Origin: Candidatus Saccharibacteria bacterium CG_4_10_14_0_2_um_filter_52_9
Lineage (GTDB): Bacteria; Actinomycetota; Acidimicrobiia; Acidimicrobiales; RAAP-2
NCBI GenBank assembly: GCA_903970515.1
Contig: CAJCJA010000032.1
Location: 1 to 48,288, forward strand
Direction: 5' to 3'
DNA: 48,288 nt
Part shown: piece by piece, positions 9,582 through 18,808 of the stretch
Position numbering within the stretch: position 1 is the stretch's first letter
How the letters are laid out: the number at the start of each line of letters is the position of its first letter
Notes under the pieces: model-generated
What the model saw: only the letters and a program-made list of their open reading frames with translations
Database searches by the model: none
Told to the model about the DNA's origin: nothing
Program-made: the position numbers and the translations under genes

Positions 9582-12056
9582 ATGGCGAAGAAGACTCCGA
9601 ACTCTGGCGCGGACACCCCCGACGAAGAGGGCGTTCTCGGTTACGTCGAGCCAATTGAGATAAATCTCGAAATGGAACGTTCGTTCCTCGAGTACTCGAT
9701 GTCGGTCATCGTGTCGCGAGCGTTGCCCGACGTTCGTGACGGTCTAAAGCCCGTGCACCGCCGCATTCTCTATTCGATGTTCGACCAAGGACTACGCCCG
9801 GATCGACCCTATGCGAAGTGCGCCAAGGTCGTCGGTGAGGTGATGGGTACCTATCACCCCCACGGCGACAGCGCAATCTACGACGCCCTCGTTCGAATGG
9901 TGCAGGACTTTTCAATGCGCCATCCACTCATCAGCGGGCATGGCAATTTCGGAGGTACTGGTCCGGATGAAGGTGCGGCGGCGATGCGTTACACCGAGTG
10001 TCGACTCGCGCCGCTCTCACTCGAGATGCTCGACTCGATCGATGAAGAGACCGTTGACTTTGAGGCGAACTATGACAACTCGACGCAGCAACCAACGGTG
10101 TTGCCCGCGAGGTTTCCGAATCTCCTCGTCAATGGTTCCCAGGGCATCGCCGTGGGAATGGCGACCAAGATTCCCCCGCACAATTTGGGCGAAGTAATCG
10201 ACGCAACGCTGCATCTCCTCGCCAATCCCCAAGCGACACCCGATGATTTGATGGCATTCGTAAAGGGCCCAGATTTTCCCACCGGCGCGCAAATTCTCGG
10301 TCGCCAAGGAATTCTCGACGCGTATCGCACTGGTCGCGGTTCGATCAAAATGCGCGCCGTCGCCGAAATCGAAGAATCTGGGCGCGACACGAAGATCATC
10401 GTGACGGAATTCCCCTACGAAGTCTCAGTTGAGTCGATCGAGGAGAAGATTTACGACCTCGTAAAGAACGGTGAACTCGAAGGAATCGCGGGGATGCAGA
10501 ACGACTCGGCCGGTCGGAAGTCTCGATTGGTGATCCGTCTTAAGCGCGACGCCAACGCGAACGTGATCTTGAACAAGCTCTACAAGAACACGTCACTCCA
10601 AACCACGTTTGCGGTCAACATGCTCGCGCTTGTCGACGGCGTACCGCGCACCTTGAACTTGGCTCAGGTCTTAATCCACTACATCCTGCACCAGGTGGAC
10701 GTCGTCACCCGACGAACGGAATTTCGCCTACGAAAGGCCGAGGCGCGAGCCCACATCGTAGAGGGCTTGCTCAAGGCGATCGACATGTTGGACCAGGTCA
10801 TCGCGACGATCCGTGGATCTGATGACCGCGCCGACGCGAGAAGTTCCCTCATGGCGGCACCATTCTCATTCAGCGAAGAACAGGCGAACCACATTCTCGA
10901 TATGACGCTGGGCCGACTCACCAAACTCGGTCGAGCTGAGCTCGAAGAGGAAATGCTCAAATTGCGCGAAACGATTGGCGAACTGAAGTCGATTCTCGAG
11001 AGTGACGTGAAACTTCGCGCGGTTATCGCCGACGAACTCGCCGAAGTTCGTGACAAGTACGCCGACGATCGCGTGACGATGATCGTGAATGACCCGGGAG
11101 AACTCGGACTCGAGGACTTGATCACCGACGAGGAGATCGTCATCACGATGACCCAGGCCGGCTACATCAAGTCGAGTCCGGCTGGATCGTTCCGGGTCCA
11201 GGGTCGCGGAGGTCGTGGCGTGCAAGGTGCCAAACTGCGCGACGAGGATTTCGTCGAACAGATCGTGCACGCCAGCACGCACTCCTATCTTCTGCTGTTC
11301 TCTAATCGAGGAAGAGTGTTTCGACTTCGTGGCCACGAGATCCCTATCAAGGAACGCACCGCCAGAGGTGCCGCGATCGTCAACCTCTTGAACCTCCAGC
11401 CGAACGAGAAGATCCAGGCGATCGTCTCGACACTTGATTTCCCCAAGGACAAGTTTCTCATGTTCGCGACTGCTGACGGCACCGTGAAGAAGACGGCCTT
11501 TAGCGAGTATGACAAATCGCGCCGCGAGGGTTGGATTGCCATTCGACTTCGCGAGGGCGACGAAGTAGTCCGGGTCGTGCCCACGAGTGGCGACGATGAC
11601 CTGATGCTCGTCACATATCGAGGGATGTCGATTCGCTTCAACGAAGACGAAGTTCGTGAAGTGGGGCGCGACTCAACGGGGGTGCGCGGCATCAAGCTCG
11701 TCGCTGACGACAAGGCGATTTCCCTCGACGTAGTACGAAATGACGCCGACTTGTTCCTCGTCACCGATACCGGTTTTGGAAAGCGGGTCAAGATTGAGCG
11801 GTTCAACCGACAAGGGCGCGGAGGTCAGGGAGTTCGAGCGATCAAGTTGAGCGCCGCGCGGGGATTCGTGGTCGCGGCATTCATGGTAAATCTCGAAGAC
11901 GAGGTGCTACTCGCCTCGAGTGGTGGCGTGTTGATCAGAACACCGGTGCGAGAGGTTTCATCCCAAGGCCGTGACGCGACTGGGGTGCGAGTCATGAATC
12001 TTGACGAAGGGCATTCCGTCGCGACCGCGGCGGTCGTTCCTGCCGACGAAGACTAA
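9582..12056 (+). CDS. gyrA: DNA gyrase subunit A
   Basis: An 824-residue GyrA. The breakage-reunion domain has the catalytic tyrosine in AAMRYTECRL (Tyr137) and the quinolone-resistance region YHPHGDSAIYDALVRM with Ser97, the generally susceptible-type residue at that position (the mycobacterial counterpart is Ala). The C-terminal beta-pinwheel contains the GyrA box-like QGRGGRGVQGAK (about residues 542-553), which marks gyrase rather than ParC. AAGGA lies just upstream of the ATG. Its stop codon interlocks with the stop of the convergent DsbA-like gene (12053-12056). Confidence 0.97.
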   Translation: MAKKTPNSGADTPDEEGVLGYVEPIEINLEMERSFLEYSMSVIVSRALPDVRDGLKPVHRRILYSMFDQGLRPDRPYAKCAKVVGEVMGTYHPHGDSAIYDALVRMVQDFSMRHPLISGHGNFGGTGPDEGAAAMRYTECRLAPLSLEMLDSIDEETVDFEANYDNSTQQPTVLPARFPNLLVNGSQGIAVGMATKIPPHNLGEVIDATLHLLANPQATPDDLMAFVKGPDFPTGAQILGRQGILDAYRTGRGSIKMRAVAEIEESGRDTKIIVTEFPYEVSVESIEEKIYDLVKNGELEGIAGMQNDSAGRKSRLVIRLKRDANANVILNKLYKNTSLQTTFAVNMLALVDGVPRTLNLAQVLIHYILHQVDVVTRRTEFRLRKAEARAHIVEGLLKAIDMLDQVIATIRGSDDRADARSSLMAAPFSFSEEQANHILDMTLGRLTKLGRAELEEEMLKLRETIGELKSILESDVKLRAVIADELAEVRDKYADDRVTMIVNDPGELGLEDLITDEEIVITMTQAGYIKSSPAGSFRVQGRGGRGVQGAKLRDEDFVEQIVHASTHSYLLLFSNRGRVFRLRGHEIPIKERTARGAAIVNLLNLQPNEKIQAIVSTLDFPKDKFLMFATADGTVKKTAFSEYDKSRREGWIAIRLREGDEVVRVVPTSGDDDLMLVTYRGMSIRFNEDEVREVGRDSTGVRGIKLVADDKAISLDVVRNDADLFLVTDTGFGKRVKIERFNRQGRGGQGVRAIKLSAARGFVVAAFMVNLEDEVLLASSGGVLIRTPVREVSSQGRDATGVRVMNLDEGHSVATAAVVPADED

Positions 12057-12700
12057 GCGGCCCGTCGCGCCCACGCCCGTTGCAGTACGCCGAGCATTTG
12101 ATCCGAGCCTTGCGCACCGACGACCATGAATTTCTCGTCAACGAGAAGTGAAGGGACGCCGCTGATGCCGAGTTCCGCTGCGGTGGTTTCGTCGTGACGT
12201 ACTTCATCAACGTAGAGTTGACTCGACCAGAGTGACGGCGCGTTGAGAACATCGACCTCGCTGGCGAGTTCGTTTAGCGCGTCATGATCACTGAGGAGAC
12301 GACTTTCGCTGAAGTATGCGCGAAAGAGACGCTCGTTCATCGCGGCACTCTTTTGTTGGCTCGCGGCTAAGGCAATGAGGCGGTGTGCGTCGAAGGTATT
12401 GCCGGGACGTGCGTCGGCGAGCTTCCAACGCATTCCCAAATCCGCCGCCTCACCCTCGAGGCGCTCATTGAGTGAACGAGCTCGTTCGACGGGCATCGAA
12501 TATCGTTTGGCGAGCAGTTCAGGCAGTGTGACACCGGGATCGGCGGGCGCGGTGGTGTCAAGCTCGAAGGCGCGATGACGGATGACGACTTCGTCACCGT
12601 GCTCAAATCGTTCGATGGCGTTGGCAAGTTGTCGGGTACCCAAATAACAAAAAGGGCACACCACGTCACTCCAGACGTCGATAAATAAGGTCTCGCTCAT
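12053..12700 (-). CDS. DsbA family oxidoreductase, FrnE-like
   Basis: A 215-residue thioredoxin-fold protein of the FrnE/DsbA group (2-hydroxychromene isomerase-like fold). It carries the redox motif CPFC at residues 15-18 and the cis-proline loop GISGVPSLLVDEKF, with the helical insertion between. No signal peptide is present, so it acts in the cytoplasm, as FrnE proteins do, in thiol oxidation or isomerisation and oxidative-stress protection. The substrate cannot be told. It is convergent with gyrA and divergent from the CoA-transferase gene. Confidence 0.85.
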   Translation of the reverse strand: MSETLFIDVWSDVVCPFCYLGTRQLANAIERFEHGDEVVIRHRAFELDTTAPADPGVTLPELLAKRYSMPVERARSLNERLEGEAADLGMRWKLADARPGNTFDAHRLIALAASQQKSAAMNERLFRAYFSESRLLSDHDALNELASEVDVLNAPSLWSSQLYVDEVRHDETTAAELGISGVPSLLVDEKFMVVGAQGSDQMLGVLQRAWARRAA

Positions 12701-12744
12701 CTCTCAATCGTGCCACAACGACTCGCGTGGGGCAGAATGATTCG

Positions 12745-14043
12745 ATGGCCGCGCGAGAACTGTGTGTGGAGGATGCGATAGCGCTCGTTCGGCCCGTGGA
12801 CACGATTGGCTTTGGACTCGTGACGTCGACCCCGGCGGGTCTCTTGAAGGCGCTGTCGACCCGTGATGACTGGCAGAACCTCACGATCAGTGGCGGCCTC
12901 TTGCTTGGAATTTTCGATGTCTTCCTGCATCGCAACGTTCACTATCGCGCGAGCTTTTACGGAGGGGGCGAACGTTACTACCAGTCCCAGGGTGCGGACA
13001 TACAGTTCGTCCCCTCGTTCTTTCGCCACTACGGGCTGTTGATTCAACACCTCGCCCCTCGGGTGATGATGATGCAGGGATCGATGCCGGATGCGCACGG
13101 CAACGTGAGTTTCTCGCTCTATAACGGCGCCCATCTGGAGGAATTCCTCGCCGCTGGAAGAGACCCCGATCGACTCTTGATCGTAGAGTGCTCGCCGCAT
13201 TTTCCGCGGACGCTTCCTCTCGAAGGCTTCGTCAACGAAATCTCACTCAACGACGTCGATGTTGTTGTCTACGGCGATGAGCGTCCAACGGCGCTCGCCA
13301 CCGAGCCCGGCACGAAGGAGGACATGGCTATCGCAACGTTCGCCGCAACGTTCGTGCGGGACGGCTCGACGTTGCAAACGGGTATCGGCGCGGTTCCCAA
13401 TCTTGTCGCTCAGGCATTGGCGAAGCGTGACGGCGGTGATTACGGGATTCACTCAGAGATGTTCACCGATGGTCTTTATGAACTGAGCGCCGCCGGCAAG
13501 GTGACGAATCGTTGCAAGGGTCAACACCTAGGCGTATCGGTCACGACGTTCGCACTCGGTTCGAACGACCTCTACGATTTTCTTGACGAGAATGCGAAGG
13601 TAGGTTTCGCTCCCGTCTCCTACGTGAATGATCCGAGCGTCATCGCGAGGAACCATCGGATGGTGTCGATCAATTCCGCGCTAGAGGTGGATCTACAGGG
13701 CCAGATCATCGCTGACACGATCGGGGCGCGACAGTACTCGGGCGTCGGAGGGCACATGGACTTCGTCGAGGGCACGAGCTTGTCGCTGGAACACACGTCG
13801 CTGATCTGTCTGCAATCGACTTGCTTGGTTGGAGGTGAGCGTAAGAGCCGTATCATTGGAAGCATGTCTCCTCACTCCGTCGTCACGACACCTCGTCATC
13901 TCGCGGGCGTGATAGTCACGGAATACGGTTTCGCGGATTTGCGCGGTCTAACGGTGAGCGAAAGGGCAACGGCGTTGATTTCCATCGCCCACCCCGATTT
14001 CCGAGACGAATTGGCCGACGCCGCCGAGCTACTGGGGCGCTAA
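12745..14043 (+). CDS. Acetyl-CoA hydrolase/CoA-transferase family protein
   Basis: A 432-residue protein of the acetyl-CoA hydrolase/transferase family (Cat1, 4-hydroxybutyrate CoA-transferase). Evidence is the N-terminal half with LTISGGLLLG and MMMQGSMPDAHGNVSFS, and the C-terminal half with LQTGIGAVPNLVAQAL, the catalytic-glutamate segment GIHSEMFTDG, and the CoA-binding GVGGHMDFVEG, ending VTEYGFADLRG. The active-site Glu forms a glutamyl-CoA intermediate. The enzyme probably moves CoA between acetate, butyrate, hydroxybutyrate or similar acids; the substrate is not predictable. The ATG at 12745 seems better than the GTG at 12727. Its stop abuts the ABC-F start (TAA ATG), suggesting an operon of unrelated functions. 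Confidence 0.85.
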   Translation: MAARELCVEDAIALVRPVDTIGFGLVTSTPAGLLKALSTRDDWQNLTISGGLLLGIFDVFLHRNVHYRASFYGGGERYYQSQGADIQFVPSFFRHYGLLIQHLAPRVMMMQGSMPDAHGNVSFSLYNGAHLEEFLAAGRDPDRLLIVECSPHFPRTLPLEGFVNEISLNDVDVVVYGDERPTALATEPGTKEDMAIATFAATFVRDGSTLQTGIGAVPNLVAQALAKRDGGDYGIHSEMFTDGLYELSAAGKVTNRCKGQHLGVSVTTFALGSNDLYDFLDENAKVGFAPVSYVNDPSVIARNHRMVSINSALEVDLQGQIIADTIGARQYSGVGGHMDFVEGTSLSLEHTSLICLQSTCLVGGERKSRIIGSMSPHSVVTTPRHLAGVIVTEYGFADLRGLTVSERATALISIAHPDFRDELADAAELLGR

Positions 14044-15642
14044 ATGCTCATAGTTCGAGAATTGGGAATAGAGATTGGTGCACGCCGTATCCTCGAGCCC
14101 GTCTCCTTCACCGTCGGCAATGGCGAGAAAGTTGGCCTGGTCGGTCGAAATGGTGCGGGTAAGTCGACGCTGTTGTCCGTGCTCCTTGGTCAAACTCCCG
14201 AGCACCTGCGCATCAGTGGCACGGTCCAGCACCAAGGTCGGGTCAGTCACCTCCCTCAAGAACCCGTGTCCGGGGGCCTCGGGGTTGAACCGATTGGACT
14301 TTCGCACGTCTTGTCCGCGAGGGGGCTCGACCAACTCGACGCGGACATGCAGCACGCTCGCCACGAACTCGCGGCCGACCCGAGCGAGGCAACGATCGAA
14401 AGATTCACGGTACTCGAGGAGATGTTTCGCGAACGTGGCGGATACGAGGCCGAATCCGAGGTCGCTCGTCTCGCCGCAGGTCTCGGACTCGCCGAGGACC
14501 TCCTCTTAGAGGATCTCGACTCGCTCTCTGGTGGACAGCGACGTCGTGTCGACTTGATGCGCGTGCTCTACGAGCAGCCTGACACCATGGTGCTCGACGA
14601 GCCCACCAACCACCTCGACAAAGCGGCCAAGCGCTGGCTCTTCGATGAGCTCGAGCGATATCGAGGGACCGTCCTCGTGATTAGTCACGATCTTCCGCTG
14701 TTGGACAAGTCGATTGATCGCGTGCTGGCCCTGCGAGAAGGGCAGCTTCGCGAGTACAAGGGCAACTACACGAAGTATCTGGAACAAGAAGAGACCAGGC
14801 GCCTCGGTGAAGAGAAGTTGGCATCGCATCAAGACGAGCAGATCAATCGGATGAAGACACTCGCCGATTCAATGCGCGGTCAAACCGAGTCACGAGCGCG
14901 ACTCGCCAAGGTCCTTGATCGCAAAGTCGAGAAGCTCGTGGACAATCGTGTCGTGGTGACGAAGAAGGAAAAGAAGGTGACGTTCAAACTCCCGAGTCCA
15001 CCTCGGAGCGGCGACGTGCCGATGACGGTCGAACACGTGGCCGTCCGATATGGGACGCTGGACGTGTTGAACGACGTGAATTTCATCACGCGTCGTGGTG
15101 ATCGGATCTTGATCGTCGGAAAGAATGGCGCTGGGAAGTCGTCGCTCTTGCGGTGCCTCGCGGGCACCCAGAGTGCACAGACGGGCATCGTCAAATTCGG
15201 TGCCAACGTCACCGTTGGCTACTTCGCCCAGGAACACGAGCAACTTGATTTTTCACGGTCCGTACTTGATCATCTGGAGAACGCCACTGTCGAGACCGAG
15301 GTGCAGCGACGTTCGCTGCTGGGCGCCTTCGGATTGAAGGGTTCAGCCGCCCACCAGACGCCGGGCACGTTATCGGGTGGAGAACGCGCGAAGCTGGCAC
15401 TGGCGATTCTCGCTGCGTCCGATGCGAATCTCTTGTTGCTGGACGAACCCACGAACAACCTCGATCCGGCGAGTGTCGAAGCCCTCGGGGTCATGATGCA
15501 CCAGTGGAAGGGCACGCTCGTGGCGGTGAGCCACGAACGCGAGTTCGTCGAGAAGTTGCAGCCAACTCACGCGGTGCTACTTCCCGAGGAGTACTTCGAC
15601 CTCTGGCGCGACGACTACATGGACTTGATCGAGAAGCGTTAG
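14044..15642 (+). CDS. ABC-F family ATP-binding protein
   Basis: A 532-residue protein with two ABC ATPase domains in tandem and no membrane segments, the ABC-F layout. Walker A loops are GRNGAGKST (about residue 35) and GKNGAGKSS (about 360); signature motifs are LSGGQRRRVDLMR and LSGGERAKLALAI; Walker B motifs are MVLDEPTNHLD and LLLDEPTNNLD. The linker between them (about 225-320) is highly charged, as in EttA/Uup/antibiotic-resistance ABC-F factors that act on the ribosome. Which subgroup it belongs to cannot be settled by eye. It directly follows the CoA-transferase gene. Confidence 0.9.
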   Translation: MLIVRELGIEIGARRILEPVSFTVGNGEKVGLVGRNGAGKSTLLSVLLGQTPEHLRISGTVQHQGRVSHLPQEPVSGGLGVEPIGLSHVLSARGLDQLDADMQHARHELAADPSEATIERFTVLEEMFRERGGYEAESEVARLAAGLGLAEDLLLEDLDSLSGGQRRRVDLMRVLYEQPDTMVLDEPTNHLDKAAKRWLFDELERYRGTVLVISHDLPLLDKSIDRVLALREGQLREYKGNYTKYLEQEETRRLGEEKLASHQDEQINRMKTLADSMRGQTESRARLAKVLDRKVEKLVDNRVVVTKKEKKVTFKLPSPPRSGDVPMTVEHVAVRYGTLDVLNDVNFITRRGDRILIVGKNGAGKSSLLRCLAGTQSAQTGIVKFGANVTVGYFAQEHEQLDFSRSVLDHLENATVETEVQRRSLLGAFGLKGSAAHQTPGTLSGGERAKLALAILAASDANLLLLDEPTNNLDPASVEALGVMMHQWKGTLVAVSHEREFVEKLQPTHAVLLPEEYFDLWRDDYMDLIEKR

Positions 15643-15663
15643 CGATTCCCGGTACCTCGCTCG

Positions 15664-16113
15664 TCAGTCATTGCGTTCACCAAAGACGCGGTCGACTGTT
15701 TGCATGACGCTCACCGCGACATCGAGATCCTTAGAGGAGACCTGGTTGGTAAGTTCGCGGTTCATGGAGCGAATGGTCGTGACGATGGCGCGCGCGTAGG
15801 TCGCGCCGTTGGCGGTGAGTCCAACGTTGCACCGACGAGCGTCGGTCGCGTCGGGCGTGACGAGCACGTAGCCACGTTGCACCAAACCGTCCACGAGTTT
15901 GCGCGCGCCTTGTCGCGTGATGGCGAGTTCAGCGCCCAATTGACCAAGCGAACACGAGGAGCGCTGAAGCCTTCGAATCAAGAAAGCGTCGCTACGTCGA
16001 TAGTCGTCGAATCCCTGGCGGGCGAGTCGCACCCTGGTCTCTCGGATCCACGCCTGGCGAGCGAGGGCGATCCAGTCGCTGAGGTAGCGACTGGCGCCTG
16101 ATTCTGCGGACAT
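15664..16113 (-). CDS. MarR family transcriptional regulator
   Basis: A 149-residue winged-helix protein. The HTH region is CSLGQLGAELAITRQGARKLVDGL, followed by the wing segment RGYVLVTPDATDARRCNVGLT, in which the DxRxxxxxLT pattern is the MarR hallmark; helices on either side form the dimer interface. It is divergently transcribed from a secreted esterase gene, and the space between contains a perfect 12-base inverted repeat (16127-16153), very probably its operator. It likely represses itself and the esterase, with release by a small ligand. The ligand is unknown. Confidence 0.88.
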   Translation of the reverse strand: MSAESGASRYLSDWIALARQAWIRETRVRLARQGFDDYRRSDAFLIRRLQRSSCSLGQLGAELAITRQGARKLVDGLVQRGYVLVTPDATDARRCNVGLTANGATYARAIVTTIRSMNRELTNQVSSKDLDVAVSVMQTVDRVFGERND

Positions 16114-16126
16114 ACATGAATGTTAT

Positions 16127-16153
16127 CTTTTATGCAACTTGGTTGCATAAAAG
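16127..16153. promoter_or_regulatory. MarR operator: perfect 12-base inverted repeat
   Basis: CTTTTATGCAAC (16127-16138), a three-base spacer, then GTTGCATAAAAG (16142-16153) form a perfect inverted repeat in the spacer between the MarR gene (start 16113) and the divergent esterase gene (start 16192). ATGCAA-containing palindromes of this size are typical MarR binding sites. Binding would cover both promoters. Confidence 0.8.
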
Positions 16154-16191
16154 ACGTCGTCGTGCCACAATGGCGAGAGAAGGGGGGAGCG

Positions 16192-17172
16192 ATGTCAAAG
16201 TGGATCACCAGGTTCGGTTCCCTTGTAATGGCGGTGGTGATCGCCGGCGCCGTCGCGGTGATGACGCCAAGTTTGAACCTCGAAGCCGCGGCTTCATCGG
16301 TGGGTTCATCAAGTTTGGGATGCGGGACGAGTGTCACGCGTGACGCAACCTTGACACTCAACGTCGACGGCTTCGAGCGCACGGTGATCGTGCACACGTC
16401 CAACACTCGCAACTCGGTGCCAACGCCACTCGTCTTGAACTTGCACGGCAGTGGGAGCACCGCATTGGAACAAGAGGAATTCACCGACATGGACGCGAGC
16501 GCTGACGCGAATGACTTCATCGTCGCGTATCCGCAGGCGCATATTCCCGACGGCACCGGGTTCGATTGGAACGTACCGAACGCGACGCTGACGGGGGGCC
16601 GAGCGGTCCCCGCTCACGCGGCCAATGACGTGAAGTTCCTCACAAAACTCGTCGGCATTATCGAAGGAAAATATTGCGTCGACCCTCGGCGGGTGTACGC
16701 CACCGGTTTCTCGGGGGGATCGCGAGAAGTGAGTGCCCTCGCGTGCGTCGACTCGACGCTGTTCGCCGCGATCGCGCCCGTCAGTGGGCTTCGCCGACCT
16801 ACTCCGTGTCCTACAGCGAGATCGGTGCCCGTCATCACGTTTCACGGGTCGAGCGACCCGGTCGATCCATTCCGCGGCAACGGTCAAGCGTATTGGACCT
16901 ACTCCGTCCCAACGGCCGCGAAGGATTGGTCGACGCAGGATCATTGCACGAGCGAGTCGACGACGCATCCGAAAAAGGGCGTAGTCCTCACTACGTACTC
17001 TCACTGCTCAGGGAGTGCCATGGTCGAGTTATACGAGATCCTCGGCGAAGGACACGAATGGCCCGGTGGACCAACGCTGCCCTCAGAACTTACTGCGATC
17101 CTTGGTCCACAGTCTTCCGCGATCGATGCGAATTCCACCATGTGGTCCTTCCTGTCCAAGTACCACTTGTGA
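16192..17172 (+). CDS. Secreted PHB depolymerase/LpqC-type esterase
   Basis: A 326-residue alpha/beta hydrolase of the polyhydroxybutyrate depolymerase/feruloyl esterase (LpqC) group. Residues 1-33 form a signal peptide (ITRFGSLVMAVVIAGAVAVM), so it is exported. The oxyanion-side motif LNLHGSGST (about 82-90), the nucleophile elbow GFSGGS with Ser174, the acid in HGSSDPVD (Asp222 or Asp225) and His288 in GEGHEWPGG make a complete triad. Several cysteines suggest disulfides. The ATG at 16192 follows GGGGGGAG; the frame runs on upstream through the operator, which is not coding. The gene is probably controlled by the divergent MarR regulator. Natural substrate (polyester, cell-wall ester or plant ester) is unknown. 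Confidence 0.85.
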   Translation: MSKWITRFGSLVMAVVIAGAVAVMTPSLNLEAAASSVGSSSLGCGTSVTRDATLTLNVDGFERTVIVHTSNTRNSVPTPLVLNLHGSGSTALEQEEFTDMDASADANDFIVAYPQAHIPDGTGFDWNVPNATLTGGRAVPAHAANDVKFLTKLVGIIEGKYCVDPRRVYATGFSGGSREVSALACVDSTLFAAIAPVSGLRRPTPCPTARSVPVITFHGSSDPVDPFRGNGQAYWTYSVPTAAKDWSTQDHCTSESTTHPKKGVVLTTYSHCSGSAMVELYEILGEGHEWPGGPTLPSELTAILGPQSSAIDANSTMWSFLSKYHL

Positions 17173-17272
17173 GAACGACGTGACGAGACTGCGCGCAAGA
17201 TTGTGAATGTGGCGTCGTGCAAAGTGAGGGCCTCTTCGCGCTAAACACGTGGAAACCAATGAGAGCGAGCGT

Positions 17273-18328
17273 TCAAGTCGCTGGGGGTTTTGGAGTGCGT
17301 TTCCTCGCGCGAACGCGCGTAGTGAGCGCCTCGGCGCTACGTCGTCGCTCTTGGTGAGAGCGCTCGGCTTGAAGGATTTTCCATCGCTCGTAACGTTGCG
17401 ACGACAACGCACCACTCTGTACGGCGTCACGCACCGCGCAACCTAGGTCATCGAGATGCGAACAGTCACGGAAACGGCATTGTGCGCCAAGTGCCTCGAT
17501 ATCGGCGAAGGTCTCGTCGATACCGTCCTGGCCGATCAAAAGGTCCACCAAACGAATGCCTGGAATATCTAGCAACACACCGCCGCTCGTCAAGCGATAG
17601 AGACGTCGAGTGCTCGTCGCGTGTCGTCCCTCACCGCTGCGTCCCACGCTGAGTGTCAGTTCGTCACGGCCTTCGAGTGCGTTGAGCAGTGACGTTTTAC
17701 CGGCGCCGGACGGCCCGAGCATCACGGCGGTCACGCCTTCGCGAAGCTGATCGCGCAGTGGCTCGATACCGTGGCCACTTCGCGAACTTGTCGTCAAGAC
17801 TTCGACGCCGGGGACGACGATGTTCGCCTCCGCTGAGATCTCCTCAGCATTGTCCGCTTCGTCGGATTTGGTGAGAATCACGAATGGACGTGCTCCGCTG
17901 TCATAGGCCATCACCGCAATTCTCTCCAACATTCGTACATTGAGACCACGATTGATGGGTACGACCAAGAGGACGAGGTCAAGATTGGAAGCGAGAATCT
18001 GGACGTCCCTGCCGTTGGGATCCGGACGACGTAGGGTGCTTCGCCGCGCAAGGACGCGCGTGACGTGATGACCGCGCACGATGACCCAGTCGCCAGTGAC
18101 GGGACGTTCGTTTATCTCGCTCGGAAATGTGCAGAGCAACTCCTCCTCATTCCCGGCGCCGTCGCACGCAATAACCTCGACTCGCGCACCGTGCACGATG
18201 GTCACTCTGCCGAGTTCGTGGCCGTTTTCGACGTCGAAGGAGACGTCGCTGGTGAGGCCCAGTGAGCGATAGACGTCATTGCATTGAGCGAGTCTCGATT
18301 GCTCGTCGTTCGCGGTGCCCTCGGTCAT
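17273..18328 (-). CDS. rsgA: Ribosome small-subunit-dependent GTPase A
   Basis: A 351-residue circularly permuted GTPase. An OB-fold domain comes first (about 30-105), then the G4 motif ILTKSDEAD, the G1 loop GPSGAGKTSLLN, the G3 DIPGI, in the permuted order that defines RsgA, and a C-terminal zinc-binding segment CRFRDCSHLDDLGCAV. RsgA checks maturation of the 30S subunit. A basic tail (RRRSAEAL... KRTPKPP) ends the protein. It is convergent with the esterase gene; the 100 bases between show no clear terminator. Confidence 0.94.
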   Translation of the reverse strand: MTEGTANDEQSRLAQCNDVYRSLGLTSDVSFDVENGHELGRVTIVHGARVEVIACDGAGNEEELLCTFPSEINERPVTGDWVIVRGHHVTRVLARRSTLRRPDPNGRDVQILASNLDLVLLVVPINRGLNVRMLERIAVMAYDSGARPFVILTKSDEADNAEEISAEANIVVPGVEVLTTSSRSGHGIEPLRDQLREGVTAVMLGPSGAGKTSLLNALEGRDELTLSVGRSGEGRHATSTRRLYRLTSGGVLLDIPGIRLVDLLIGQDGIDETFADIEALGAQCRFRDCSHLDDLGCAVRDAVQSGALSSQRYERWKILQAERSHQERRRSAEALTTRVRARKRTPKPPAT

Positions 18329-18637
18329 TCTCAGACGCTATCTGGCTCCTTCATCCCTTCGACAGCGATTCACGCGGAGGAGGTTCGTGGCGTCCGTGTC
18401 AAGACTCAAACGGGTTGGCGACGCGGGCTTCACACAATTAATGGATAGTCCACGGGAGACTGGTCAACCAAGATACGGCGCGATTAAGGAGTGCTTGAGT
18501 TTCGTGCGCATCGCTTTTGAGGTTGGCATTCTGCTGTGACGCTGCGATCTTGATCCCACTCGGAAGTACGCCACGTCGAGTCGAAGTAGTTGAGGGGCGA
18601 TTGTTTGTCCCAAGAAAAATTGAGAGATCGCAAATCG
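18329..18637. other. Intergenic region without recognised gene
   Basis: About 309 bases between the rsgA start and the 3' end of tRNA-Leu. Short open frames exist but none resembles a known protein or has a convincing ribosome-binding site. It presumably holds the rsgA promoter on the right-to-left strand. I see no repeat or hairpin worth naming. Confidence 0.4.
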
Positions 18638-18721
18638 TGGGCGAGGGGGGACTTGAACCCCCACATCCTTTCGAATACAGGCACCTGAAGCCTGCGCGTC
18701 TGCCAATTTCGCCACTCGCCC
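18638..18721 (-). tRNA. tRNA-Leu(CAG)
   Basis: Minus-strand cloverleaf of 84 bases. The acceptor GGGCGAG pairs perfectly with CTCGCCC, the T arm is GGGGG-TTCAAGT-CCCCC, a long variable arm is present as expected for a class II tRNA, and the anticodon loop is TTCAGGT, giving anticodon CAG (codon CUG). The discriminator base is A, as required for leucine tRNAs. CCA is not encoded. Confidence 0.95.
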
Positions 18722-18808
18722 TGAGACGTCGCAACAATACTTCAGGCGCCGATTGCCACTATTTGCAATCGAAACGTCACACGCGACACCGGTACAGTTG
18801 TTTTTGTC

